This document shows, one piece after another, positions 1-8,297 of a stretch of DNA of 64,000 bases (position 1 is the stretch's first letter; each line of letters opens with the position of its first letter). Both the position numbers and the translations under genes were made by a program. Origin of the DNA: Pedobacter psychrotolerans (GTDB lineage: Bacteria; Bacteroidota; Bacteroidia; Sphingobacteriales; Sphingobacteriaceae); assembly GCF_004340665.1 (NCBI RefSeq), contig NZ_SLWO01000010.1, forward strand, positions 40,169-104,168, written 5' to 3'. The notes under the pieces were generated by a model that was not told the origin of the DNA, did no database searches, and saw only the letters and a list, made by a program, of their open reading frames with translations.

Positions 1-2
1 AA

Positions 3-1085
3 AACCTGGTAGTGGTACAACTTTCTGGTGGCAATGATGGTTTGAACACCGTAGTCCCTTTTGGAAATGACCTCTATTATCAGAAAAGAAAAAGTATTGC
101 TATTAAGCCAGAGGATGTAATCAAACTTAACGATATGCAAGGGCTAAACCCCAACATGGCGGCCTTACAAGAAATTTATGATCAAGGCTGGATGACTATT
201 ATCAATGATGTCGGTTATCCAAATCCGGATCGTTCACACTTCCGCTCTATGGATATCTGGCAAACTGGTAGCGACAGCAATCAGTTCTTGTCAACCGGAT
301 GGATTGGTCGTTACCTGGACAGCAACTGCCAGACTTGCAAATTTCCATACACAGCTATTGAAGTTGATGATTCATTATCCCTGGCCATGAAAGGTCAAAC
401 AAAAAAAGGAATTGCACTGAAAGATCCGGCAGCGCTTTTCCGTAACACCAATAACCCTTTTTTTAAAGCGGTGCTGCAAAATGACCAGGAACATTTAGAT
501 GAAGATAATTTAGGCTATTTGTATAAAACCATGATAGAGACGCAGTCATCGGCCAGCTACATTCAAAATACTTCTAAAATCTATCAGTCTAAATTTACTT
601 ATCCATCAAGCGGCTTTGCCAACCAGCTTAAAACGGTTTCTAAATTCATTTCTTCAGGTTTAAAAACCCGGGTTTATTATGTCTCGCTTAGCGGTTTCGA
701 CACTCATGTGAATCAAATTGGCCAGCAAGGTAATTTACTAAAGCAGTACAGCGAAGGGATGGCTGCTTTTATAAAAGATCTTAAAAGCAATAATAAACTG
801 GATGATACGCTGGTTGTTACTTTTTCAGAATTTGGTCGGCGTGTGGAACAGAATGCAAGCAGTGGTACTGATCATGGTACGGCGAACAATATGTTTGTAT
901 TTGGTGGCCGCCTTAAAAAGCAAGGTATTTTTAATGCTGCACCTAACTTAAGCGATTTAGATAGCGGCGATTTAAAATATCAACTTGACTTTCGTCAGGT
1001 TTATGGTACTATCTTAGACAAGTGGCTGGATGTAAATAATGGAGATATTTTAAATAAAAAATTCAATACGCTGGATTTTATTTAA
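3..1085 (+). CDS. DUF1501 family protein, 5' end missing
   Basis: The reading frame is already open at the first complete codon (base 3), so the window edge removes the start and probably a Tat or Sec signal region of a few dozen residues. The visible protein begins NLVVVQLSGGNDGLNTVVP, the hallmark of the DUF1501 family, which has an alkaline-phosphatase/sulfatase-like fold. It also carries the family blocks NPDRSHFRSMDIWQTG, VSLSGFDTHVNQ and, near bases 825-895, TFSEFGRRVEQN followed by GTDHGTANN. The Asp/His-rich blocks are where metal ligands would be expected. Family members are usually exported and often follow a DUF1800 gene, which would lie just outside the window. The substrate is unknown. 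The GTG at base 12 is an internal valine, not the start. Confidence 0.9.
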   Translation, partial: NLVVVQLSGGNDGLNTVVPFGNDLYYQKRKSIAIKPEDVIKLNDMQGLNPNMAALQEIYDQGWMTIINDVGYPNPDRSHFRSMDIWQTGSDSNQFLSTGWIGRYLDSNCQTCKFPYTAIEVDDSLSLAMKGQTKKGIALKDPAALFRNTNNPFFKAVLQNDQEHLDEDNLGYLYKTMIETQSSASYIQNTSKIYQSKFTYPSSGFANQLKTVSKFISSGLKTRVYYVSLSGFDTHVNQIGQQGNLLKQYSEGMAAFIKDLKSNNKLDDTLVVTFSEFGRRVEQNASSGTDHGTANNMFVFGGRLKKQGIFNAAPNLSDLDSGDLKYQLDFRQVYGTILDKWLDVNNGDILNKKFNTLDFI

Positions 1086-1306
1086 TTTTTCACTTATCAG
1101 TTGGTATAACACCATAACTGTTCGGAAGATTATGATTTGTCAATTGAAAACTGTTATTGAATGGTTAACCACCCCCTGCCCCTCCTAAATTAAGAGGCGA
1201 GTTCCCCTCATAGCTATATAATGTAAACTACAATTAATCTTCCAATTGAGGTATAAAACCGACCGAAATAAAGATAGTTAGATTTTCACCAGGATAAAGT
1301 TTGAGT

Positions 1307-1348
1307 ATTATGTTATCGGTTGGTGAAGGCACCAACCGATAACATAAT
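1307..1348. terminator. Perfect 18-bp stem hairpin between convergent genes
   Basis: Two exactly complementary 18-nt arms (1307-1324 and 1331-1348) flank a 6-nt loop, GAAGGC. A short CTTTTCC follows on the plus strand. The hairpin lies between the convergent DUF1501 gene and the small secreted-protein gene, so a transcription-terminating or bidirectional insulating role is likely. The U tract is weak for a classical terminator on either strand. Confidence 0.55.
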
Positions 1349-1369
1349 CTTTTCCTATAGAGTGAAATA

Positions 1370-1714
1370 CTATTTCCTTTTCAATAAATATACGGCACTA
1401 TTATTTTCACCTTCTGTGAAAACCTGAAAAAGTTCGTAACCATAAGATTTCGATTTATTCACAAAATCTAATGCAGAAGTAAATTCCATTTTCTTTCCAT
1501 TATCATCTTTAATGTAAGTATTGTTATAATCATCTGCAGGCTGCCCATATTCTACAGAAACAAAAAACTTCTCAGAAAATACTTTCTCAATCTGCCTGAC
1601 TTGAATATATGTTGCAGTAATTTCGCTTAACTTAACTCCATTTACGGTTTGTGCTTTAACATTGGATAGCGCAAAGCCAGCCATCAGTGTGGCTAAAATC
1701 ATTACTTTTTTCAT
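1370..1714 (-). CDS. Small secreted protein of unknown function
   Basis: A 114-residue protein. The N-terminus MKKVMILATLMAGFALSNVKA followed by QT is a clear Sec signal peptide with an Ala-Xaa-Ala-like cleavage region, so the mature protein is about 93 residues and probably periplasmic. The remainder is charged and mixed alpha/beta in character, with no cysteines and no motif I recognise. It ends in a basic YLLKRK. It stands alone, convergent with the upstream gene and divergent from the YccF gene. The ATG is preceded by an A/T-rich leader typical of this genome. Function unknown. Confidence 0.75.
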   Translation of the reverse strand: MKKVMILATLMAGFALSNVKAQTVNGVKLSEITATYIQVRQIEKVFSEKFFVSVEYGQPADDYNNTYIKDDNGKKMEFTSALDFVNKSKSYGYELFQVFTEGENNSAVYLLKRK

Positions 1715-1835
1715 AACCTTTTTTCTTTTGTGTGTGGCCTTAAATTAAACACAATCAAATAATAAAAAAAGCAGAATCAACTGGCAAAATGTAACATTTA
1801 TATCGCAAAATAATCTTAACTAAAAAAAATAGAAA

Positions 1836-2204
1836 ATGAACTTTTTAGGCAATATCATCTGGGTTGTTTTTGGCGGGCTTTTTATCTTCTTCGAATATAT
1901 TATCGGAGGGTTAATCCTTTGCCTAACCATAGTTGGCATTCCATTTGGGATTCAATGCTTCAAATTTGCTATTGTTGGCCTGGCTCCTTTTGGCGTTAAA
2001 ATCACTGATACTTCCTCCAATACTGGCTGCTTATCAACCATTATGAATATACTCTGGTTAGTGTGTGGCGGATTTTGGATTGCCTTAACCCATTTGTTTT
2101 TCGGAATCTTATTCTGTATTACTATCGTAGGCATTCCTTTTGGTAGGCAACACTTCAAACTAATGAACCTGGCTTTTACACCATTTGGAAAATCAATTTC
2201 TTAA
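1836..2204 (+). CDS. YccF domain-containing inner membrane protein
   Basis: A 122-residue hydrophobic protein built from two copies of the YccF (DUF307) module, roughly residues 3-52 and 66-119. Each copy begins N-I-(I/L)-W-(V/L)-V and ends in TIVGIPFG followed by Q.FK and APFG or TPFG. This duplication and these motifs define the YccF family of small inner membrane proteins, whose biochemical role is not established. About four membrane segments are expected. The gene is monocistronic, downstream of a divergent secreted-protein gene and convergent with the App1-like gene. Confidence 0.92.
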   Translation: MNFLGNIIWVVFGGLFIFFEYIIGGLILCLTIVGIPFGIQCFKFAIVGLAPFGVKITDTSSNTGCLSTIMNILWLVCGGFWIALTHLFFGILFCITIVGIPFGRQHFKLMNLAFTPFGKSIS

Positions 2205-2255
2205 ATGCCTTTTCATAGAAAAATAAAAACTGATCGGAAGATAAATCACTCGAAA

Positions 2256-3230
2256 TTATTGAATAAGGCCAATTGATTTGGAATGCTCAATGGCCTCATC
2301 GCTGGTTTTAAATAAACAAGTATGTACATCCTGTGCCTGAATCCTTTGCATTAATACTTCCGTATCCATTGCTCGTTCAGGCCTGATATTCCGGATATAA
2401 ACAGCCTCAATATTGTTGGGATATCTTTCCACAATTTGGGTATAAATTTCAGGATCATGCTGTGAGTTGTCGCCAAAGAAAATGAATTTCTGATTTGGAA
2501 ATGCATTAAGAATCCGCATCACCCTTAGCAGTTTCCCTTCATGACCTGTTTTCCCGGTTTTAATTAAATCGCGCCATCGCTTTAAGGTATTGAGTAAAAA
2601 AGCACCATCAGGCAGTTGATTAAAGCGAAAGGTTTCTACCAGGTAATCGTACAGATTCCATTCACTGCTGCTAACATAAAAAAAAGGATTTGGCTGATTC
2701 TTGTCTGTATGCGATAAAGCCAGTTGTTGGTAATGGCTTGCCGCATCAGGAAATGTTTTCCTAGTATGCGGATTTTTAATAAAAAGTTCCCGAAGCCGTC
2801 TGCCAATGGTTGCAGAATGAGAGATCATTACTGTATCATCCACATCAGAAATAAATGCATACTGCGTAATGTGCGGCACATAGACCTTCCCCTCACAAGC
2901 ATTTAAAACATTATCATGCTCATCAACAGCCTCCACATTAACAGTATGCCAGCCCGCTTTAACATCTTCAACAGCCTCCCATTCAAATTTAAAAAAGCCA
3001 TCCTGTTCAGTTTTCTGATAAACAGTTTGTCCAAAGAATTGCAATCTCACTCTTACCAATGGATAAGGTTTTAATATAAAAAGCTTTAAAAGATGGACGA
3101 TGTTTACAAAAATATTATTGCTGTAAACCTGTTTGCTTTTCGCTTTACGCTTAAATACATGGCCATAAACAACAAGGTTATGCTTATGCCCATAACCATG
3201 ATATACCTTTACACTTACAGATTTATTCAT
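2256..3230 (-). CDS. App1-like phosphatidate phosphatase domain protein
   Basis: Resembles the App1 (DUF2183) family, HAD-like phosphatases acting on phosphatidate in yeast. Numbered from the ATG at 3230, SDVDDTV at about residues 128-134 supplies the DxDxT nucleophile motif. FYVSSSEWNLYDYL near 191-204 is the Ser motif, a lysine-rich HEGKL follows, and FGDNSQHDPEIY near 252-263 is the acidic metal site. The N-terminal half has a beta-sandwich look. The reading frame continues upstream to a TTG at 3254, but MNKSVSVKVYHGYGHKHN is the conserved family start, so I choose 3230. No signal peptide. It is divergent from a lipid kinase gene, which suggests, without proving, a shared lipid-related role. 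Confidence 0.85.
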   Translation of the reverse strand: MNKSVSVKVYHGYGHKHNLVVYGHVFKRKAKSKQVYSNNIFVNIVHLLKLFILKPYPLVRVRLQFFGQTVYQKTEQDGFFKFEWEAVEDVKAGWHTVNVEAVDEHDNVLNACEGKVYVPHITQYAFISDVDDTVMISHSATIGRRLRELFIKNPHTRKTFPDAASHYQQLALSHTDKNQPNPFFYVSSSEWNLYDYLVETFRFNQLPDGAFLLNTLKRWRDLIKTGKTGHEGKLLRVMRILNAFPNQKFIFFGDNSQHDPEIYTQIVERYPNNIEAVYIRNIRPERAMDTEVLMQRIQAQDVHTCLFKTSDEAIEHSKSIGLIQ

Positions 3231-3289
3231 TGATATTAAAACAGAGTTTAACAAAAGTTGTTTGTGTTGTAAGCCACTAGGTTAAGCAC

Positions 3290-4144
3290 ATGAAATTACT
3301 ATTTATTATAAATCCAGGTTCTGGTAGCCACGATCTCAATTTAAAGGAAGTAATTTCTTCACATTTTTCTTCAAAAGATGTCATCATCGAATTATTTGAG
3401 CTCCCTAAAGACTGCTCATTGGAAAAAATTAAAGAAAAAATTGATCAGGAGAAGGCAGACCGGGTGGTGGCTGTTGGTGGAGACGGAACCTTAAAACTGG
3501 TGGCAGAATGCTTGCTAAATACAGATATTCCAATAGGAATTATCCCTGCAGGATCTGCAAATGGAATGGCTAAAGAATTGGGTATTCCAACAGATATAGA
3601 ACTGGCACTTGATTTAGTTGTAAGCGGAAACCCTAATAAAATTCATGCGGTTAAAATTAACGATCAGCTTTGTATCCACCTGTCAGACTTAGGTTTTAAT
3701 GCTTATCTGGTTAAGAAATTCGATGCAATGCCCGAACGTGGTATGTGGGGTTACGCTAAAGCTACCTGGCATGCGTTATGGAACCATAAACGCATGCAAA
3801 TTGAATTGAACATCAAGGGGGAAACTATTAAATCTGCCGCAGCAATGGTGGCGATTGCCAATGCAACGATGTATGGTACAGGGCTGAAAATAAATCCTGA
3901 CGGAAAACTGAATGACGAATTATTTGAGATTGTTGTGGTTAAAGATTATTCCTATCTGGAAATTCTAAAAATCTGGCTGACTAAACTTCCATTTAATCCG
4001 AAAAAAATAGAGGTTTTTCAAACTTCAGAAGTGAAAATATTTTCAAAGCACAAAGCACATTTCCAGGTAGATGGAGAATATATTGGTAAAGTAAATGAAG
4101 TCAGTGCTAAAATTTTACCTGCCTCGGTAACCGTGATTATATAA
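3290..4144 (+). CDS. Diacylglycerol kinase family lipid kinase
   Basis: A 284-residue protein of the DagK/YegS/sphingosine-kinase superfamily. It opens with LLFIINPGSGS, contains the nucleotide-binding GGDGT at residues 63-67, and has the second conserved loop GIIPAGSANGMAKELGIP at about 83-100. The C-terminal half is the expected beta-sandwich ending near QVDGE. It is cytosolic or membrane-peripheral and would phosphorylate a lipid using ATP. The exact lipid cannot be told from sequence. Length is close to the family norm of about 290-300. It starts 59 bp from the divergent App1-like phosphatase gene, an opposing activity. Confidence 0.9.
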   Translation: MKLLFIINPGSGSHDLNLKEVISSHFSSKDVIIELFELPKDCSLEKIKEKIDQEKADRVVAVGGDGTLKLVAECLLNTDIPIGIIPAGSANGMAKELGIPTDIELALDLVVSGNPNKIHAVKINDQLCIHLSDLGFNAYLVKKFDAMPERGMWGYAKATWHALWNHKRMQIELNIKGETIKSAAAMVAIANATMYGTGLKINPDGKLNDELFEIVVVKDYSYLEILKIWLTKLPFNPKKIEVFQTSEVKIFSKHKAHFQVDGEYIGKVNEVSAKILPASVTVII

Positions 4145-4489
4145 CCGGAGCTATTGAGAAGAATGAATCATGGACATGTTAATCACTAATTACATATTTC
4201 TTTTTATGGACAAAGAAACATTTTTAGCAACTAAAAAGGTTCAGTGTTAGAATTGAAGGTAGTAGTTAAAATGTGGAGATTCTTCGCTACGCTCTGAATG
4301 ACAATGAGGTGTAAAAATAGAGATCTGTATATTATAATGGTACTAAGTCAAGTTTAGCAAGATGACTGTTCATATCACGTTGGGTGAACGAAAGGCGGAT
4401 TCATTATACTAAAATAAACAGTTGATCTGCGAAATCCCTGTAATCTGCGGGAAACAATTCTTAGTAATTTAAGCTATACGCACTACACT
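4145..4489. other. Gene-free gap with two degenerate interspersed repeats
   Basis: No convincing gene in these 345 bases. Around 4270-4305 there is a GAGATTCTTCGCTACGCTCT-like segment that resembles the short intergenic repeats elsewhere in the window. At 4421-4460 lies a segment (GTTGATCTGCGAAATCCCTG then TAATCTGCGGGA) whose inverted near-copy occurs at 51544-51580. The gap sits between convergent genes, so no promoter is required here. Confidence 0.6.
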
Positions 4490-4879
4490 TTAAAAATACC
4501 TTCTATGGATCTGAATAGTAAAATACAGTCTAAAGAACTCTGCAATAAAACAAACCCGAAAAAGAACGTTAAACCAGGCTTCACTTAGATTCATTAATTC
4601 CGGTAAATAAGTAATGAAACCAATAGAAAAAATCCAGATAATTAATCGAAAAGGGAACTGCACATAATAAGCGATAAATCCGAATTTTCGGAATAAAAGC
4701 AAACCCATAGTAGAAACAAAAAGCAGCACAAACAAAAATAGCGTTAGCCATACTTTTACCTGCGAAACCAATTGATCTGGAATTTCATTTAAATGCGTGA
4801 TGATTCCCCAGAACTGTTTAGTCAATAAAATGATGCTGATCATATCCAGAATGGCAAAAAATCGAACTGTATTTTTCAT
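4490..4879 (-). CDS. Hypothetical four-helix membrane protein
   Basis: A 129-residue protein with four hydrophobic stretches, about residues 6-25, 43-62, 66-95 and 103-120, separated by short charged loops. It ends in a basic HRRYF. I do not recognise a family. Its start codon abuts the stop of the TonB-domain gene upstream (4879/4880), so the two are almost certainly co-transcribed and perhaps functionally coupled at the envelope. Confidence 0.7.
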   Translation of the reverse strand: MKNTVRFFAILDMISIILLTKQFWGIITHLNEIPDQLVSQVKVWLTLFLFVLLFVSTMGLLLFRKFGFIAYYVQFPFRLIIWIFSIGFITYLPELMNLSEAWFNVLFRVCFIAEFFRLYFTIQIHRRYF

Positions 4880-5533
4880 TTATTTACAATATTTCGAAAG
4901 ATAAGCATCTGCTAAAGTGCTTCCCATATTTCTAACAAAAGAAAAATCCTCACAAGCACCTTGATTATCGCCCTGCTTAATTTTTTTAAGACCAGTTTCT
5001 ATCATTGAGTTCAGGTACTCATCATCAATGCCCAATTGCTTTTTAATGGCTATAAACTGAGCCTCCTGCCCGGGCTTTGCCTGATCTATATTTTTATAGA
5101 AATTGATCACAGAATTGGTTAATGCTTCTTCTGATTGGTAAACCCTAATGGCAGCTTCCATCGCCGATGTGGATCTACCTTCACATTGATATCCTTCCAG
5201 CCTAAAATTTACCGGAATAACCACCACAGTTGTGGTATCATAACCGGAAGGTACCTGCCATTTGCCACTGCTTAGCCGCACTAGCCTAAGGGCTTCATCA
5301 TCCAGATCTGTCAAAATACCTTTCGTAATTTTGGAAAAGTAAATTTTGCCCTGCTCATTTAATTTAAAGCTAACCTTAACCGTTCCTTGAATACAGTTTG
5401 CTTTAGAAAAAGATGGATAGATGGTATTCTGTTTTAAAAAATCAGCAATGCTCCCCTTTCCAGCTTGGAACTGAACTTGTGCAGATACACATGCACTGAC
5501 AAAAATAAAGCAAATGGTAATAAGCACTTTCAT
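4880..5533 (-). CDS. Secreted protein with TonB C-terminal-like domain
   Basis: A 217-residue protein with a signal peptide (MKVLITICFIFVSACVSAQ) and then a TonB C-terminal-like fold at about residues 28-112. That region has the pattern YPSFSKANCIQGTVKVSFKL, D.EALRLV, W.VPSGYDTTTVVVIPVNFRL. The usual TonB transmembrane anchor and proline-rich linker are absent, so it is probably a periplasmic or lipid-independent TonB-like protein, not the energy transducer itself. The C-terminal 100 residues are helical, with no recognised domain. It forms a tight pair with the downstream membrane-protein gene. Confidence 0.75.
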   Translation of the reverse strand: MKVLITICFIFVSACVSAQVQFQAGKGSIADFLKQNTIYPSFSKANCIQGTVKVSFKLNEQGKIYFSKITKGILTDLDDEALRLVRLSSGKWQVPSGYDTTTVVVIPVNFRLEGYQCEGRSTSAMEAAIRVYQSEEALTNSVINFYKNIDQAKPGQEAQFIAIKKQLGIDDEYLNSMIETGLKKIKQGDNQGACEDFSFVRNMGSTLADAYLSKYCK

Positions 5534-5576
5534 ATTAATTTACGTAAAAAATAACTTCAGCGATTAAGTCTTTACA

Positions 5577-6272
5577 TTATTGGGCATTTTTCAAATGAAG
5601 TGACAATATGATATTCGGATCAGGGCAGTTTTCCAGGTATTGATCTCGTTGGCTAAACTTACATACACCCGCATAATCTCCCTTTAAATTACCCATATTC
5701 AGAATAACCTGAAAGTGTAAATGTGGCGGCCAGTTCCCATTCTCTTCCTTCGTCCCCAATGTAGCAAATTTTGCTTTGGCGGGAATAAAATCACCTTCCT
5801 TTAACCCGTTTAAAGACTCCAGACTTAAATGCCCGTACAGCACATGAAATGTAAAACCCTCTATTTCATAATTCAGAATAATGGTTGCGCCATAATCTCC
5901 AAAATGATTGTTATTGGCAAAGCTATGAACAGTTGCATCATAGAAATTATAAATAGCAGTTCCTGCCGGACCCCAAATGTCCACACCTAAATGCAATCTT
6001 CTTGGCTCTTCTTCTGTATCAAAATGAGCACTTCGCGTATAAATGGTTCGGTGTTCATTATAACCTCCAATTCCGTATCGTGCGTTATGCTTTAAAAGTT
6101 TCTGTTCTACCCATTTAGAGAACAAATCAGTATCTGCTAAAGTTTCAGTGGTAAGTTCAGTATTCCCCGCTGTAAAATCCAAGGGCAAAAGCTGATCTGT
6201 ATTTTCATTAAAATCAACAACCTTTTCTATCAGTGAAGCATTCGCATTAATAACTTGTTCAAAAGTTTTCAT
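5577..6272 (-). CDS. M23 family metallopeptidase-like protein
   Basis: A 231-residue protein with LytM/M23 zinc peptidase motifs: HLGVD at residues 94-98 (HxxxD), YGHLS near 146-150, and PPHLHFQV at 182-189 supplying HxH. These would bind Zn and cleave peptidoglycan cross-bridges. No signal peptide is visible; the N-terminal 90 residues are acidic and soluble. Export is therefore uncertain, and a cytosolic or otherwise delivered role is possible. It lies between a TonB-like gene and rbfA on the same strand, but a terminator at 6372-6410 separates it from rbfA, so it probably has its own promoter. Confidence 0.85.
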   Translation of the reverse strand: MKTFEQVINANASLIEKVVDFNENTDQLLPLDFTAGNTELTTETLADTDLFSKWVEQKLLKHNARYGIGGYNEHRTIYTRSAHFDTEEEPRRLHLGVDIWGPAGTAIYNFYDATVHSFANNNHFGDYGATIILNYEIEGFTFHVLYGHLSLESLNGLKEGDFIPAKAKFATLGTKEENGNWPPHLHFQVILNMGNLKGDYAGVCKFSQRDQYLENCPDPNIILSLHLKNAQ

Positions 6273-6371
6273 TGTATTTAAAATAGATGTATGATGGATC
6301 GTAGCTTAGTAAGTAGCTTTATAAAAATGATAAACCGAATGGTATTCAAGCGGCTTTTAAGCACAAATTAA

Positions 6372-6410
6372 ACAAAAAAGAACCCGCAGGTATGTCATCC
6401 GTGCGGGTAT
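6372..6410 (-). terminator. Rho-independent terminator downstream of rbfA
   Basis: Read on the minus strand, ACCCGCAC and TGCGGGT arms with a short internal mismatch form a GC-rich stem. It is followed by TTCTTTTTTG, a good U-rich tail. It lies about 40 bp past the rbfA stop, as expected for the end of an hflX-rbfA transcript. Confidence 0.8.
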
Positions 6411-6447
6411 AAAATCTCTATTCAATCAGCAATTGCTTCATCGTAGA

Positions 6448-6825
6448 TTATTCGGCTTCCTCATCAGGCTGCCTTGGTTCCTTTGCAATTTTTTCAAAAA
6501 GATGATCCATGCGCTCAACATATTCATTGGTATCATCAACAAAAAAAGTAAGTTCAGGAACTACCCTTACCTGATGACGGATTCTGGCACCTAATTTATA
6601 CCGGATCTCACCGGCATGTGCATTAACTGTATTGATGGATAATGTGGTGTTATTGGTATTAAAAAAACTCAGATATACTTTAGCTACGGCTAAATCTGGC
6701 GATACCCTTACACGGGTAATGGTTACCAATGTATTGGGCAGAAATGAGCCGCCTTCACGTTGAAAAACCTGTGCCAATTCTTCCTGTAGTACTCCTGCAA
6801 ATTTTTGCTGACGTTTACTTTCCAT
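6448..6825 (-). CDS. rbfA: 30S ribosome-binding factor RbfA
   Basis: A 125-residue protein matching RbfA in length and pattern: it opens MESKRQQKFAGVLQEELAQV. It contains the KH-like strand region VTITRVRVSPDLAVAKVYLS and the following LGARIRHQVRVVPELTFFVDD block near 77-97. RbfA binds pre-30S subunits near the 5' end of 16S rRNA during late maturation and cold adaptation. It starts 11 bp after the hflX stop, so both are probably co-transcribed. That pairing joins two ribosome-associated factors. Confidence 0.95.
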   Translation of the reverse strand: MESKRQQKFAGVLQEELAQVFQREGGSFLPNTLVTITRVRVSPDLAVAKVYLSFFNTNNTTLSINTVNAHAGEIRYKLGARIRHQVRVVPELTFFVDDTNEYVERMDHLFEKIAKEPRQPDEEAE

Positions 6826-6836
6826 ATCTTCTGTAA

Positions 6837-8024
6837 TTAATAAAGTAAATTATCATACGGGTATCTTGCAGTATGCGCAGCTTTAACCTTGTCGTACAAT
6901 AAAGTTTTAAACTCTTCTATATTCTCTTTCTCGGTCGCCGAAATAAATAAAACTGGCGCTTTACCGTGACTCATCCAACTTTTCTTAAAATCTTCCAGAC
7001 TTAATTTCCCATCGTCATCATCTCCCTCAGTTTCTGGCGATACATAAGCATCAATCTTATTAAAAACCAGGATCATGTCTTTGTCAATTGCACCAATATC
7101 TTTTAAAGTTTCATTAACGATATGAATCTGATCTTCAAAATTTGGATGCGAAACATCCACCACATGAATTAAAATATCAGCTTCGCGAACTTCATCCAGA
7201 GTAGATTTGAAACACTCAACCAGGTGGTGAGGCAGTTTTCTGATGAAACCAACCGTATCAGATAAAAGAAATGGCAGATTTTCGATCACCACTTTTCGTA
7301 CTGTAGTATCCAGTGTTGCAAAAAGTTTATTTTCTGCAAACACTTCAGATTTAGACAGCATATTCATGATGGTTGATTTACCCACGTTGGTATAACCCAC
7401 CAAAGCTACACGAATGAGCTGCCCACGGTTTTTACGCTGCGTTTCATTCTGTTTATCAATTAACCGCAAACGTTCTTTAAGTAAGGAGATTTTATTTAAA
7501 ATAATCCTTCTATCACTTTCTATCTGTGTTTCACCTGGTCCACGCATCCCAATACCACCTTTTTGGCGTTCAAGGTGAGTCCACATACCTGTTAGCCGAG
7601 GTAAAACATATTGCAATTGTGCCAACTCTACTTGTGTTTTAGCCTGGGCAGTCTGGGCTCTGCCAGCAAAAATATCGAGAATCAGATTACTCCGATCCAA
7701 TACTTTTACGCCAAGTTCGCGATCGATGTTTCGCAATTGAGATGGAGACAATTCATCATCAAATACTACGGTATCAATCTCTTCCGATTTTACATATGCT
7801 TTAATTTCTTCCAGTTTACCTGTACCTACAAAAGTAGCACGCTCTGGCTTTAACATCTTTTGTGTGAAATTCTTTTCCACTACGCCACCCGCTGTTTCAA
7901 CCAAAAAGGCCAACTCATCCAGGTATTCTCTCGTTTGTTCTTCTTTTTCGCCTGGCGTAATTACACCAACCAATATGGCCCGTTCCTGCTTTATCGCAGT
8001 ATCATAAAATTTTTGTTTTCCCAT
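6837..8024 (-). CDS. hflX: GTPase HflX
   Basis: A 395-residue ribosome-associated GTPase that splits or rescues stalled ribosomes. From the ATG at 8024, the HflX-specific glycine-rich linker GGIGMRGPGETQIE is at about 156-169, and the G1 P-loop GYTNVGKST is at 210-218. DTVGF (G3) is at 256-260 and NKID (G4) at 322-325, with SATEKEN near the end as G5. The frame continues upstream to 8054, but a TATCTTTG promoter -7 box at 8035-8042 lies inside that extension. MGKQKFYDTA is therefore the better start. Confidence 0.95.
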   Translation of the reverse strand: MGKQKFYDTAIKQERAILVGVITPGEKEEQTREYLDELAFLVETAGGVVEKNFTQKMLKPERATFVGTGKLEEIKAYVKSEEIDTVVFDDELSPSQLRNIDRELGVKVLDRSNLILDIFAGRAQTAQAKTQVELAQLQYVLPRLTGMWTHLERQKGGIGMRGPGETQIESDRRIILNKISLLKERLRLIDKQNETQRKNRGQLIRVALVGYTNVGKSTIMNMLSKSEVFAENKLFATLDTTVRKVVIENLPFLLSDTVGFIRKLPHHLVECFKSTLDEVREADILIHVVDVSHPNFEDQIHIVNETLKDIGAIDKDMILVFNKIDAYVSPETEGDDDDGKLSLEDFKKSWMSHGKAPVLFISATEKENIEEFKTLLYDKVKAAHTARYPYDNLLY

Positions 8025-8034
8025 GTAATATGTG

Positions 8035-8042
8035 CAAAGATA
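8035..8042 (-). promoter_or_regulatory. -7 promoter box of hflX
   Basis: On the minus strand this reads TATCTTTG, a full match to the Bacteroidota -7 consensus TAnnTTTG, 10 bp before the hflX ATG at 8024. It sets the expected transcription start close to the start codon and decides against the upstream in-frame codon at 8054. Confidence 0.6.
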
Positions 8043-8297
8043 CAAATTTTGCAAACTTGTAATTTCATTTACAACCTATTAGGTGACTGGAATGTTTCCT
8101 TTTGAAATGATTTACCTTTTGTCGTACCAAATTGAGCACAGAATCAACATGAAGCAATAAATCATTACTTAAGGTTTACATATGAAATCGAATAAGTATG
8201 AATATTCTGGACAAACTCAACAGTTGTTAAATGTTTATAAAAATAAAAGTACAATCAAGCACTAAAGGTTAAATTCGTATCCTAAAACTGAAATCAA

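Noticed and set aside
8025..8054. N-terminal extension of HflX
   Set aside because: A TATCTTTG promoter box lies inside it, and the family normally starts at the MGKQKF methionine.
8182..8265. A 27-codon ATG-initiated frame upstream of radA
   Set aside because: Too short, no recognisable motif, and it lies in the A/T-rich radA upstream region where chance frames are common.
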